The notes below the pieces were generated by a model. That model was not told the origin of the DNA. It saw only the letters and a list, made by a program, of their open reading frames with translations, and searched no databases. DNA of 64,000 bases, from NCBI GenBank assembly GCA_022566735.1, contig JADFIG010000001.1:1-64000 (forward strand). Direction: 5' to 3'. The stretch's first letter is position 1. Every line of letters starts with the position of its first letter. Source of the DNA: Pseudomonadota bacterium. GTDB taxonomy: Bacteria > Pseudomonadota > Gammaproteobacteria > Burkholderiales > Burkholderiaceae_C. This document shows, piece by piece, positions 40,518 through 49,975 of this stretch. The position numbers and the translations under genes are program-made.

Positions 40518-43034
40518 ATGCGTGAAGATATCCGCGCGCTGGTGCAGCGGCTTGATGTCATCCCACAGGCCATGGCTGCGCAGCCTCAATGGCTCGTCTG
40601 GCGCTTCATCAAGAAGGCTGGACAGGACAAGGCATCCAAGGTGCCGTTCTATGTCAACGGACAGCCTCGTGGCTGGCCCAAGGGAAAGCCTCGTGCTGCG
40701 CCGGGTCAGAAAGTCGTGCCGACTGCGTCGCAGCCCCAAGTTGATCAGGGGCACGAACTCGACCGCGCTGCATTGGTGACGATGCGGCAGGCCATCGAGG
40801 CATTGGCGCATGGCCGCTGGGATGGACTGGGCTTTGCATTCCTGCCTGGGGATGGCCTGATCGGCATCGATGTGGACAAGGCCATTGACCCATCCACCGG
40901 TGAGATTGCCGAACACTGCGTGGCCATCATCGACCGGTGCGGCAGTTATACCGAGCTGAGTCCATCGGGCACTGGCGTGCACGTGATCGTCCGCGGTGAA
41001 ACTGAGACATTCAAGGACAACGACGTCGGCGTGGAGGTGTTTTGCGGCCGCCAGTTCTTCACAGTGACCGGTGACGTGCACGGGTGGTCGGGTCGAGATG
41101 TCGAGCCGATTGCTGACGACACCTTGGCCTGGCTGCGCGAGATGGTCAAAGGCAAGCCCACCCCATCCGTCTCGGCCGATGTGCAGCGAACGCTTCAAGC
41201 CAGCGCTGACGCAGACAGGCGCGCCCGCCGGTACTGTATGACGGCGTTGGAGTCGGCGGTTCAGCGGGTGCGCAATGCGGGATCAGGGCGGCGCAACAAC
41301 ACGCTCAATGCCGAATCATATGGACTGGCGCAGCTGGTGGGCACGGGTGGCATCAGCGAAACCACAATCCGCGCAGCGTTGTCAGATGCAGCGCGCGCTT
41401 GTGGCTTGGCCGATGCTGAAATCGAGGCGACCATGGACAGCGGCATCCGTGCCGGTCTGACTGAACCTCGACGCCTGCCTGAGCGGGAATGGCATCCTTC
41501 CCGTCCCCCATCCTGGGGTGAGTCGCTGACAGCTGCAGCCACTGACGCGGAGCCGCCTTGGGTGGCCGCTTCTTCCCTTCCCCCATCAACGGAAGAGGGG
41601 GCGCCGCGCGCGCGCCCGAGGGGGGAGGGGCAGGCCAGCGCTGAGCAGGACGATGCATTTGGCATGCGTGTGGATGGTCTGGCTGCGCGCTTCTTCCTGA
41701 TCGAGAACACACTGACCGCATGGGACACACAGGACGAAGCCATCTGGCAGATTGCCAACATGCGCGTGCGCTTCGGCCAGGCAGCGGTTAAGGCCTGGCT
41801 GTCGCGGATCGCCGATGAGCGCGCGCAGACGGTCAAGCTGACAGACCTGGTGTTTGAGCCAGGCGTGGAGGTCCCACACCATCAGATCAACATGTTCTCA
41901 GGGCTGACAGTAAAGCCAATCAAGTGCGACCCGTCGGAAGTCGCGCCCATGCTTGACCTGCTCAGGCATCTGTGCAGCCAGACGGTCGGAGGGGCATCCA
42001 CCGAACCGGGCTCAGACCTGGCCGATGAGGTAATGCATTGGATTCTCTGCTGGCAAGCGCTGCCGCTTCAGCGCGTGGGCACAAAGATGCAGACAGCCTG
42101 CGTCTTCCATGGAGCGCAGGGCACAGGCAAAAACCTGTACTGGGACATCTGGCGCGACCTGTTCGGCGTGTATGGCATCACCGTTGGCCAAACCGAGATT
42201 GAGGACAAGTTCAACGGCTGGATCAGTCGCAAGCTGGCCATCATCGGTGACGAAGTGGTCAGCCGGCAGGAGATGTACCACAACAAAAATCGGCTCAAGT
42301 CGGTGGTGACGCAGGAGAAGAAGTTTCCAATCCGCGGAATGCAGCAAGAGACTCGGTGGGAGTCCAACCATGCCAATGTGGTGTTTCTGTCGAACGAGGC
42401 ACAGCCCCTTGCGCTTGAGGAGAGAGACCGGCGTTACCTGGTGATCTACACCCCGCTGGAAGGTGACGAAACGCTCTATCAGCGGGTGCGTGACTTCCGG
42501 GACAACGACGGGCTGGGCAAGTGGCTGCACTACCTGATGACATACACGGTGGGCAAATTCGATGCCCACACCAAGCCGATCATGACGCGCGCCAAGGAGG
42601 TGCTGATCGAGCTCAACTGGAAGCCGCCGGAACGTTTCGCTCACGAATGGCTGGAAGGCTACCTGGACTTGCCCATCCGCGTTTGCTCGGCCGAGCAGAT
42701 CTATCGTGCCTTCCGCCGATGGTGCGACCGGCAAGGCGAAAAGTGGCCTCCTAGCCAGGCCATCTTCACCGTCAGCGTACAACGCTTTGTAGGCGAGCGA
42801 GTCAAGCGACTAGCGTCAGGTCATGAGCCGCCACGCCTCACATACAAGCAGATCGCGCTCAAAAATGAGATCAGCGGCCATCGCAAGACCGTCCGATGCT
42901 GGGTTCCCCGCGGGCTCGGCCCACCGAATGAGGTCAGCGAGGGAGTGTGGGCACACGACGCCGTGACCAGCTTTGAAAGCGAGGTGGCGAAGTTCTGCCG
43001 TGGGGGGCATGGGGCGCAAGACGAACAGCCCTGA
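40518..43034 (+). CDS. Phage primase-polymerase / SF3 helicase replication protein
   Basis: This 838-residue protein has a primase-like N-terminal half (LIGIDVDKAID, YTELSPSGTGVHVIVRG, EVFCGRQFFTVTGDV) typical of archaeo-eukaryotic primase phage proteins. A low-complexity linker lies near residues 345-375. The C-terminal half is a superfamily 3 helicase of the DUF5906 kind, with Walker A VFHGAQGTGKNLYW, Walker B AIIGDEVV and the sensor region VVFLSNEAQPL. It should initiate and drive phage DNA replication, probably at the inverted repeats just downstream. Confidence 0.88.
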   Translation: MREDIRALVQRLDVIPQAMAAQPQWLVWRFIKKAGQDKASKVPFYVNGQPRGWPKGKPRAAPGQKVVPTASQPQVDQGHELDRAALVTMRQAIEALAHGRWDGLGFAFLPGDGLIGIDVDKAIDPSTGEIAEHCVAIIDRCGSYTELSPSGTGVHVIVRGETETFKDNDVGVEVFCGRQFFTVTGDVHGWSGRDVEPIADDTLAWLREMVKGKPTPSVSADVQRTLQASADADRRARRYCMTALESAVQRVRNAGSGRRNNTLNAESYGLAQLVGTGGISETTIRAALSDAARACGLADAEIEATMDSGIRAGLTEPRRLPEREWHPSRPPSWGESLTAAATDAEPPWVAASSLPPSTEEGAPRARPRGEGQASAEQDDAFGMRVDGLAARFFLIENTLTAWDTQDEAIWQIANMRVRFGQAAVKAWLSRIADERAQTVKLTDLVFEPGVEVPHHQINMFSGLTVKPIKCDPSEVAPMLDLLRHLCSQTVGGASTEPGSDLADEVMHWILCWQALPLQRVGTKMQTACVFHGAQGTGKNLYWDIWRDLFGVYGITVGQTEIEDKFNGWISRKLAIIGDEVVSRQEMYHNKNRLKSVVTQEKKFPIRGMQQETRWESNHANVVFLSNEAQPLALEERDRRYLVIYTPLEGDETLYQRVRDFRDNDGLGKWLHYLMTYTVGKFDAHTKPIMTRAKEVLIELNWKPPERFAHEWLEGYLDLPIRVCSAEQIYRAFRRWCDRQGEKWPPSQAIFTVSVQRFVGERVKRLASGHEPPRLTYKQIALKNEISGHRKTVRCWVPRGLGPPNEVSEGVWAHDAVTSFESEVAKFCRGGHGAQDEQP

Positions 43035-43265
43035 TGTCCCGGCCATATCCCGCGTCTGTCCCGCAGTAAGTGCTTGATGTTACTTGTGTTCCGCCTGTCC
43101 CGCCTTGTTCACGTGCGCACGTGTGCGCGCGATAAAAACATTGAAATGTTCATGCGTGTGCAAACACATCGGGACAGTCGGAACACAAGTAACAACAACA
43201 ACTTAGCGCGGGACATAGGCGGGACAGGAAATATACAGATGAAGGTCAACGCAAAGGAGCCTGAC
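43035..43265. other. Origin-like region with long inverted repeat
   Basis: Arms at 43078-43102 and 43170-43194 are complementary over 25 bases with one mismatch. Several GTCCCG motifs lie on the left side and CGGGAC on the right, in mirror order, and the centre is AT-rich with smaller palindromes (GTGCGCAC). It follows the replicative primase/helicase gene directly, the usual position for a phage origin. No gene fits here. Confidence 0.55.
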
Positions 43266-43655
43266 ATGGCACGAATCGAGCACATCCACCTTCGCCTGGA
43301 GGTCTGGGCGCTGTGGAAGACGAACGGCGGCACCATCGGCGGCAGTAGCAGCTTGTCGATGTGGCAGAGTGAACAGGTTGATGGACGGTCATTTCGCTCG
43401 CTGATGAGCGGCACCATCAATGACGAGGAGTGCGAGGCCACCGATGCTGCCATCCTCAAGCTGCCCCTGATCCTGGGCGAGACCGTGGCGATGTACTACC
43501 TTTTCGACAGCTGTCGCACACGCGAGAAGCTGCGGATCTCGGCCTCCACGCTGAGCCAGCGCATCGATCAGGCGCACAAGCAGCTGGATGTGCTGCTGCG
43601 CAAGGCGCCTAGCCCCGATGCAGGCAAGCTGCAAAGCTGGGCCGAGAAGGTCTGA
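43266..43655 (+). CDS. Q-like late antiterminator candidate
   Basis: ATG 43266 follows GGAG by 6-7 bases; an upstream in-frame extension reads through the inverted repeat and is rejected. The 129-residue protein (MARIEHIHLRLEVWALWKTN) has REKLRISASTLSQRIDQAHK, an HTH-like segment. Position between replication and late genes suggests a Q-type activator of late transcription, in keeping with the many stem-loops in the late operon. Sequence support is moderate. Confidence 0.55.
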   Translation: MARIEHIHLRLEVWALWKTNGGTIGGSSSLSMWQSEQVDGRSFRSLMSGTINDEECEATDAAILKLPLILGETVAMYYLFDSCRTREKLRISASTLSQRIDQAHKQLDVLLRKAPSPDAGKLQSWAEKV

Positions 43656-43744
43656 GGAACCACAAAGGAGTTTTACGCCATAAACATTTTCAGTACATTC
43701 TCCCTACGCTGAGCAATCAGTGTCTCTTCGATGTTCGCACCACT

Positions 43745-43775
43745 GCCTCGCTGCTGAAAAGTCGCGGGGCTTTTT
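43745..43775 (+). terminator. Terminator-like stem-loop before HNH gene
   Basis: GCCTCGC (43745-43751) pairs with GCGGGGC (43764-43770) around a 12-base loop, followed by TTTTT. It ends two bases before the HNH start codon. Similar stem-loops precede four other late genes. Confidence 0.55.
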
Positions 43776-43776
43776 C

Positions 43777-44097
43777 ATGACTACCACCGATAACAGACCG
43801 AACAGCGCAGCTCGCCTGTATGGTCATAAGTGGCGCCAGTCGCGCGAGGTGTTTCTGGCGGCCAATCCGTTGTGTGCCACGCACCAGGAGTTGGGCCAGG
43901 TGGTTGAGGCTACGGTGGTCGACCACAAGGTGCGGCACGGCGGAGACCTCAAGCTTTTCTGGGACCGAAAGAACTGGCAGCCGCTGTGCGCCACTTGCCA
44001 CGACGTTCACAAGCAGCGCCTGGAGAACTCCGGGCGCGTTTCAGGCTGTGGACTGGATGGTCTGCCACTTGATCCGAACCACCACTGGCGCCGATGA
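43777..44097 (+). CDS. HNH endonuclease
   Basis: The 106-residue protein has an HNH core: VVDHKVRHGGDLKLFWDRKN then WQPLCATCHDVHKQRLENSG, with CxxC zinc pairs (ANPLCATH, LCATCH). HNH proteins next to terminase genes of HK97-type phages assist cutting and packaging at cos sites. It is the first late gene here and lies 297 bases before the small terminase. Confidence 0.88.
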   Translation: MTTTDNRPNSAARLYGHKWRQSREVFLAANPLCATHQELGQVVEATVVDHKVRHGGDLKLFWDRKNWQPLCATCHDVHKQRLENSGRVSGCGLDGLPLDPNHHWRR

Positions 44098-44394
44098 GTT
44101 TGATGGGCGGCACCGGCGGTCGCTCGCCGTTGCTCCGGGCTGCTCCTCCCGTAGCGCCGTGAGCGTTTCCCGGGCGCGCTAACGCACGCCGTCCGTCTCC
44201 TTCTAATCCCTCCTCACCTAGCGTTCGGCCCGCCTGTAGCCGCGTGGCCTGCTCCTGCCGGGGCCGGCCATGAGCGGCAGGGCTGCTCAGGGGTGGGGGG
44301 GTCTGAATCTCTGGGGTGCGCCGAGCATTGACCGGTCGGTTCCCTCTTTGCGCAACGCCGGGAAATATGGAGGGGGGGTATTCCCCTTTTGAAC
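44098..44394. other. HNH-terminase gap, possible cos region
   Basis: These 297 bases contain no convincing gene. They are rich in GC palindromes (GCCGGGGCCGGC near 44257) and G runs (44371-44378). In HK97-type phages with an adjacent HNH gene the packaging cos site lies in this interval, so a cos site is plausible; I cannot locate the nicks. Confidence 0.4.
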
Positions 44395-44916
44395 ATGGCT
44401 GGAAACTCGAACTCCGGGCGCAAGCCGCTGCCAAACAACGTGCATGTGCTGCAGGGCAATCGCAGCAAGAAGTCACAGGCAGAACTGACCGGCGGCATTA
44501 GGCCCGCAGCAAAGATCCCCGATCCGCCGCCGCACTTGCAAGGCGACGCCCTAGCGGAATGGCACCGCGTTGCACCTCTGCTGTTGAAATTGGGGGCCAT
44601 CTCCGAGCAGTACATGGCTCCTCTGGCGGTGTACTGCCAGGCCTGGGCGGACTACGTGAAGTGCGTTCGCCGCATGCAGGCCGCCGAGTCTGAAGGCCGT
44701 GACTCGATGGTCGACGTCACCCCGAGCGGCTACAAGCAGATGTCTGTGCACTTCCAGATTGCCATGCGCGCATCAGAGCAGTTGAAGAGCTTCGCTTCTG
44801 AGTTTGGCATGACCCCCGCATCGGTGGCGAAAGTCACTGGCGCAACCGCACAAGGCGACCTGTTTGGCTATGGCGACGACGGGAAAACCAACTCCGGCGA
44901 GGGCTACTTCACGTAA
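44395..44916 (+). CDS. terS: Phage terminase small subunit (P27 family)
   Basis: The 173-residue protein MAGNSNSGRKPLPNNVHVLQ has the P27-family start, SGRKPxPxxxxxLxGN(R/P), and the region GDALAEWHRVAPLLLKLGAI. It recognises the packaging site on phage DNA and recruits the large subunit. GGAGGGG lies upstream. The C-terminus overlaps the large terminase start by about 50 bases. Confidence 0.9.
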   Translation: MAGNSNSGRKPLPNNVHVLQGNRSKKSQAELTGGIRPAAKIPDPPPHLQGDALAEWHRVAPLLLKLGAISEQYMAPLAVYCQAWADYVKCVRRMQAAESEGRDSMVDVTPSGYKQMSVHFQIAMRASEQLKSFASEFGMTPASVAKVTGATAQGDLFGYGDDGKTNSGEGYFT

Positions 44917-46597
44917 GACGGACCCGGTCACCGCCTACGCCAAGGCAGTCGTCAGCGGCAAGCAGATTGCGGGCCCCCACGTGCGGGCCGCGTGCCAGCG
45001 TCACCTCAACGACCTGGAGCACGGCCACAAGCGCGGCTTGGTCTTCGACAAAGCGGCAGCGCTGCGGGCCATCGGCTTCTTCGAAGACGTGCTGTGTCTC
45101 AACGGTGGCGACTTTGAGGGCGAGCCGTTCAAGCTGCTGGGCTGGCAGAAGTTCATCATCGGCAGCCTGTTCGGCTGGAAGACCTCGGACGGCTACCGGC
45201 GCTTCCGCGTGGCGTTCGTGGAGACAGCCAAAGGATCGGGCAAGTCGCCGCTGGCGGCCGGTGTCGGCATGTACGGGCTGGTGGCAGACGGCGAGGCCCG
45301 GGCCGAGATCTACGCCGCGGCGACGAAGAAGGACCAGGCCATGGTCCTCTTCCGCGACGCGGTGGCCATGTGGCAGCAGTCACCCGAGCTCAAGCGCCGG
45401 CTGACGCCAAGCGGTGTGGGCGAGCGGGTCTGGAACCTGGCCTACGCCAAGGCGGGCAGCTTCTTCCGGCCGATCAGTGCGGATGATGGCCAGTCAGGCC
45501 CGCGCCCGCACATCAGCCTCATTGACGAGGTGCACGAACACCGCAACAACACGGTGGTGGAGATGCTGCGCGCTGGTACGAAGAGTCGGCGTCAGGCGCT
45601 GATCTTCATGATCACGAACAGCGGCAGCAGCAAGACATCGCCTTGCTGGGGATACCACGATTACGCCGCCAAGGTTTGCGCGGGCACGCTGACCGACGAC
45701 GCGTTCTTCGGCTACGTGTGTTCACTGGACGACGGCGAGGATCCGATCCGCGACGAAAAGTGCTGGCCCAAGGTCAACCCTTCCCTGCAGGAGGCCAATC
45801 TGCCGGGCGTCAAGTACCTGCGCGAGCAGGTCAACGAGGCGCGCGGCATGCCTTCGAAGGAGGCCCTGGTGCGGCGCCTGAACTTTTGCCAGTGGACCGA
45901 CGCGGAGAACCCCTGGATCAGCTCGGACGTGTGGTTTGACGCCCAGCGTGAGTACGACTGGCACGAGCTGCGCGGCAGGCGCGCTTACTTTGGCGTGGAC
46001 CTCTCCAGCACCACCGACCTGACGGCGCTGGTGTTCTACGTTGAGCCCGAGGTGGAAGGCGAGCCCTGGATGCTTGTGCCGTTTGCCTGGGTGCCGGAAG
46101 ACGGCTTGCAGCGCAAGGAAGAGGTCGACCGCGTGCCGTACTTGGCTTGGCGGGCTGCTGGCCACCTTGAGGTGAGCCCTGGCCGCGCGGTCAGCAAGTT
46201 GCAAGTGGCAAAGAAGCTGGCCGAGATGTCGAGCTTCTTCGAGCTCCAGGGCGGCGCCTATGACCGCTGGCGGATCGAGGACTTCAAGGCCTTGGCCGCT
46301 GACAACGATGTGGAACTGCCTGAGCTCACGCCGTTTGGGCAGGGCTACAAGGAAATGAGCCCGGCGATCGAGGCCTTCGAGATCGCTCTGCTCAATGGGC
46401 AGGTGGTCCACCCCGGTAACCCAGTCCTGACCTGGTGCGCGGCCAATGCCGTGACCGTGTCGGACGACGCTGAGAACCGCAAGCTGAGCAAGGGCAAGGC
46501 GACCGGCCGCATCGACCTGATGGTTGCTGCGGTGATGGCCGTCGGGCTGGCGCAGTCGGCGGGCCCCGGCGAGACATCCTTCTGGGACGACACGTGA
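44864..46597 (+). CDS. terL: Phage terminase large subunit
   Basis: This 577-residue packaging motor has an ATPase domain with the deviant Walker A ETAKGSGKSPLAAG (about residue 125), Walker B ISLIDEVHEH (about 215), and a nuclease domain that starts at YFGVDLSSTTDLTALVF (about 375) and ends with the Asp of GRIDLMVAAV. It belongs to the HK97/P27-associated group. The last four bases overlap the portal gene. Confidence 0.95.
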   Translation: MAMATTGKPTPARATSRKTDPVTAYAKAVVSGKQIAGPHVRAACQRHLNDLEHGHKRGLVFDKAAALRAIGFFEDVLCLNGGDFEGEPFKLLGWQKFIIGSLFGWKTSDGYRRFRVAFVETAKGSGKSPLAAGVGMYGLVADGEARAEIYAAATKKDQAMVLFRDAVAMWQQSPELKRRLTPSGVGERVWNLAYAKAGSFFRPISADDGQSGPRPHISLIDEVHEHRNNTVVEMLRAGTKSRRQALIFMITNSGSSKTSPCWGYHDYAAKVCAGTLTDDAFFGYVCSLDDGEDPIRDEKCWPKVNPSLQEANLPGVKYLREQVNEARGMPSKEALVRRLNFCQWTDAENPWISSDVWFDAQREYDWHELRGRRAYFGVDLSSTTDLTALVFYVEPEVEGEPWMLVPFAWVPEDGLQRKEEVDRVPYLAWRAAGHLEVSPGRAVSKLQVAKKLAEMSSFFELQGGAYDRWRIEDFKALAADNDVELPELTPFGQGYKEMSPAIEAFEIALLNGQVVHPGNPVLTWCAANAVTVSDDAENRKLSKGKATGRIDLMVAAVMAVGLAQSAGPGETSFWDDT

Positions 46598-47808
46598 AGC
46601 TCCTTGACCGATTCTTTGGGCGCAAAGCAGCCCAGCTCACCTACGACCAGGTGGCAGACCTGATCGACGGCGTGGGCGGCGGCCGCGTTGCCGGGATGGT
46701 GGTCAACGAAAAGACCGCCTTGCAGGTGGCCACGGTGCTGTCGTGTGTGAAGGTGCTGGCCGATGGCTGCTCGACTCCGGACTTGCATGTGTTCCGCGAG
46801 CTGGACGATGGCAGTCGGCAAAAGGCCGTCAACATCCCGGAATACCGCTTGCTGGCCCGGCGCCCGAACGAGTGGCAGACATCGCTGGAATGGCGGCGGC
46901 AGATGACGGCGCACGCGGCGCTGACGGGATCCGCCCTGTCCATCAAGGTGCGCGGTGGGAACGGACGGGTGCGCGAGTTGCTGCCGGTGGAGCCGGGGTG
47001 CTGGGAGGTGCGGCGCGTGTCGCGCTACGAGCTGCGGTACCGCTGCTGGGATGAGTTCGGTGTGATCGGCGACTTTGCGTCAGACGACGTGTTTGTGCTG
47101 CACAACCTGCAGTGGCAGTGGCACAAGTCGCTGAACGCGGTGAAGCTGGCGGCTTCGGCGATCGGGCTGGCCATGGCCACCGAGCGCAGTGCTTCGTCGA
47201 TGCATGAGAACGGCCTGAAGCCCAGCGGGCTGTATTCGGTCGATGGGACGCTCACCAAAGAGCAGCACGAGCGTCTGCAGGAAATGCTCAAGAAGCGTGC
47301 AGGCCCCGACAAGGCCGGTGTGCCATTTGTGCTGGACCGCGCCGCGAAGTGGATCAGCACCACCACCACGGCGGTGGATGCCCAGGCGAACGAGACCCGT
47401 CGCACCCAGATCGAAGAGATCTGCCGGGCCTACAACGTGTTCCCGATCATGATCGGCCACTCCGACAAGGCGAGCACATTCGCCAGCTCGGAGGCGTTCT
47501 TCGCGGCGCACCGGATCCACACACTGATGCCCTGGCACAAGGCATGGACGCAGCGCATCGACGAGATGCTGCTGGATGGATCTGGCCCGCTGTTCGCTCA
47601 GTTCGACACCCGCTACATGAGCATGGGCTCGATGAAAGACCGCGCGGTGTACGCACGGACCATGATCGAGATGGGCCTGCTGAGCCCCAACGAGTGGCGC
47701 GACGAAGAAGGCCGCGATCCACGTGATGGGGGCGATGAATACCTGCGGCCGATGAACATGACGTCGGGCGCTTCGAACCAAGGAAACACCAATGATCCGA
47801 ACGCCTGA
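46594..47808 (+). CDS. HK97-family portal protein
   Basis: The 404-residue protein MKLLDRFFGRKAAQLTYDQV has the phage portal features YNVFPIMIGHSDKASTFASS and RLLARRPNEWQTSLEWRRQM. Portals form the dodecameric ring at the capsid vertex through which DNA passes. It is preceded by TerL and overlaps the prohead protease, the usual HK97 order. Confidence 0.94.
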   Translation: MKLLDRFFGRKAAQLTYDQVADLIDGVGGGRVAGMVVNEKTALQVATVLSCVKVLADGCSTPDLHVFRELDDGSRQKAVNIPEYRLLARRPNEWQTSLEWRRQMTAHAALTGSALSIKVRGGNGRVRELLPVEPGCWEVRRVSRYELRYRCWDEFGVIGDFASDDVFVLHNLQWQWHKSLNAVKLAASAIGLAMATERSASSMHENGLKPSGLYSVDGTLTKEQHERLQEMLKKRAGPDKAGVPFVLDRAAKWISTTTTAVDAQANETRRTQIEEICRAYNVFPIMIGHSDKASTFASSEAFFAAHRIHTLMPWHKAWTQRIDEMLLDGSGPLFAQFDTRYMSMGSMKDRAVYARTMIEMGLLSPNEWRDEEGRDPRDGGDEYLRPMNMTSGASNQGNTNDPNA

Positions 47809-48478
47809 ACGCAAGGACGCGCCCATGGGGCGCCAGGTGCGCGCTTACGCGCTCGACCTCAAGGCCACGGGCGACGACGGCACCGTGGAGGGCTACGGCT
47901 CAGTCTTCGGCGTGCGTGACAGCTACGACGATGTGATTGCTGCTGGCGCCTTCCAGGCCTCGCTGGCAGCGCACAAGAAGGCAGGCACCATGCCGGCCAT
48001 GCTGTGGCAGCACGACAGCGGCAAGCCCATTGGCGTGTGGACCGACATGGTCGAGGACAGCAAGGGCCTGCGCATCAAGGGCCAATTGGCGCTCGACACC
48101 GTGCTCGGCAAGGAAGCGCACGCACTGCTGAAGATGGGCGCACTCAACGGCCTGTCCATCGGCTTCGTGTCGAAGCAGTGGGCCTACGACCGAGAAACCG
48201 ACATTCGCACGCTGACCGAGATCGACCTGTGGGAGGTCTCGCTCGTCACGTTCCCCGCCAACGGCGCTGCCCGTGTCACCAACGTCAAGTCGGTGGATGA
48301 CATGGTGGCGCCAAAGGACGCCGAGCAAATCCTGCGTGATGCAGGGTGGAGCAAGGCAAACGCGACGGCATTCGTGTCGCGCGTGATGAAGATGGGCCAG
48401 CAGCGGAGTGAGTCCGCCCGGGACATCGCCAACGCACTGAAAGCGGCCGATGCGCTGCTGAACACCCTGAAATCCTGA
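47792..48478 (+). CDS. HK97-family prohead protease
   Basis: The 228-residue protein has the U35-type protease core: VEGYGSVFGVRDSYDDVI, the His of PAMLWQHD and the Ser of LNGLSIGFV. It cleaves scaffold and capsid during maturation. ATG 47792 inside the portal end is chosen for length; ATG 47825, with AGGA upstream, is an alternative. Confidence 0.93.
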   Translation: MIRTPERKDAPMGRQVRAYALDLKATGDDGTVEGYGSVFGVRDSYDDVIAAGAFQASLAAHKKAGTMPAMLWQHDSGKPIGVWTDMVEDSKGLRIKGQLALDTVLGKEAHALLKMGALNGLSIGFVSKQWAYDRETDIRTLTEIDLWEVSLVTFPANGAARVTNVKSVDDMVAPKDAEQILRDAGWSKANATAFVSRVMKMGQQRSESARDIANALKAADALLNTLKS

Positions 48479-48491
48479 AAGGACTCACACC

Positions 48492-49907
48492 ATGACCAAG
48501 ATGCTGAAGATCGGCGCCACCATGGCGCTGCACATGGCCGCCCTGCACGCCAAGATGGCCGACTGTGCCTCCTACGAAAAGCGCGATGACGCCTCGATGG
48601 GCGACCTGCTGAAGAAGCTCAACGAGATCAACACCACGATCACTGAGTACCGCAGCACCAACGATGCCCGCATCAAGGCCATCGAAGAAGGCCGCGGCAC
48701 CGGTGACCTCGACGCCAAGCTGGCCAAAATGGACCAGGCCCTGGACAAGCTTCAGGAAGAAAAGGGCCAGATCGAGAAGCTGATCACCAAGGCCAGCCGA
48801 CCCGGAATCGCCCACGGCGACCGCGAGCAGCGCGAGTCGGCCGAAGCCATCGCCCACCGCAACGCCTTCTTCGACTGGGTGCGTCAGCCCGGCAACCCTG
48901 AACTCCGCGATGCGCTGTATCGCTCTGAAAAGGAGTTGAAGAAGGCCCAGGCGCTGCAGCACAAGGCTCGTGGCGACGACGGCACTGGCTGGGAAGAGCG
49001 CGCCACGCAGACGGTGACCACCACCGGCTCGGCAGGCGGCTTTGCGCTGCCCGAGCAGATCGAGCGCCAGATTGCCCGCCTGTCGGTGGACATCTCGCCG
49101 ATCCGGCAGCTGGCCACCGTGCGCACTGTCAGCACCTCCGATTACAAGGAGCTGTTCGACATCAACGGCGCCGGCTTCGAGTGGGTTGGCGAAGGTGACA
49201 CCCGCAACCAGACCAACACGCCCGACCTGCGCGAAGTGGCCCCGACCTTCGGCATGGCCTCGGCCAAGCCCCAGGCCTCGGAAGAGTCGCTCGATGACCT
49301 GTTCTTCGATGTGGAAGGCTGGCTGATTGACTCTGCCGGTGAAGCCATCGGCCAAGGCGAAGGCGCCGCCTTCGTGGGCGGCAACGGCACCAAGAAGCCC
49401 ACCGGCTTCCTGGCCGGCTCGGCTCCTGTGGCCACGGCTGACAGCTCCCGTGCCTTTGGCGCGCTGCAGTACATCGCATCCGGCCAAGCCGCCGCCATGC
49501 CTTCCAGCCTGGACACGCTGTATGACGTGGTCTACAGCCTGCGTGCCCGCTACCGCCGCAATGCGAACTGGGTGGCCAACAAGATGAGCCTGAGCTCCTT
49601 GCGCAAGTACAAGGACACCTCTGGCCAGTACCTGTGGCAGCCGGCCATCTCCGCGGGCCAGCCCGACATGTTCATGGGCTACGGCGTGGTCGAAGCCGAG
49701 GACATGCCGGTGGTGGCGGCCAACGCCTTCCCGCTGGCCTTCGGCGACTTCAAGGAGGGTTACCTGATCGCCGACCGCGTGGGCATGCGCATCACCCGTG
49801 ACGAGATCACCACTCCTGGCTTCGTCAAGTTCTACGTGCGTCGTCGCGTGGGCGGCATCCTGCGCAACAGCCAGGCCATCAAGCTGCTGAAGATCGCGAC
49901 CTCGTGA
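48492..49907 (+). CDS. HK97-family major capsid protein
   Basis: This 471-residue capsid protein has a charged helical scaffold-like N-terminus (about 20-110, coiled coil) that the protease should remove. The HK97-fold core follows, with GGFALPEQIERQIARLSVDI, FIGGNGTKK-type AFVGGNGTKKPTGFLAG and the C-terminal FVKFYVRRRVGGILRN. It forms the icosahedral head. The gene follows the protease by 13 bases. Confidence 0.96.
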   Translation: MTKMLKIGATMALHMAALHAKMADCASYEKRDDASMGDLLKKLNEINTTITEYRSTNDARIKAIEEGRGTGDLDAKLAKMDQALDKLQEEKGQIEKLITKASRPGIAHGDREQRESAEAIAHRNAFFDWVRQPGNPELRDALYRSEKELKKAQALQHKARGDDGTGWEERATQTVTTTGSAGGFALPEQIERQIARLSVDISPIRQLATVRTVSTSDYKELFDINGAGFEWVGEGDTRNQTNTPDLREVAPTFGMASAKPQASEESLDDLFFDVEGWLIDSAGEAIGQGEGAAFVGGNGTKKPTGFLAGSAPVATADSSRAFGALQYIASGQAAAMPSSLDTLYDVVYSLRARYRRNANWVANKMSLSSLRKYKDTSGQYLWQPAISAGQPDMFMGYGVVEAEDMPVVAANAFPLAFGDFKEGYLIADRVGMRITRDEITTPGFVKFYVRRRVGGILRNSQAIKLLKIATS

Positions 49908-49932
49908 TCTGAAGCCTGAGCGCAACCCAGGG

Positions 49933-49956
49933 AAGGCCCGCCGGATGGTGGGCCTT
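49933..49956 (+). terminator. Stem-loop after capsid gene
   Basis: AAGGCCCGCC and GGTGGGCCTT form a 10-base stem with GGAT loop, 26 bases after the capsid stop and 19 before the next start. The T run is poor (TTCTC), so it may be an mRNA-stabilising hairpin or attenuator. Confidence 0.5.
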
Positions 49957-49975
49957 CTCGCATCTGGAAGAGACC

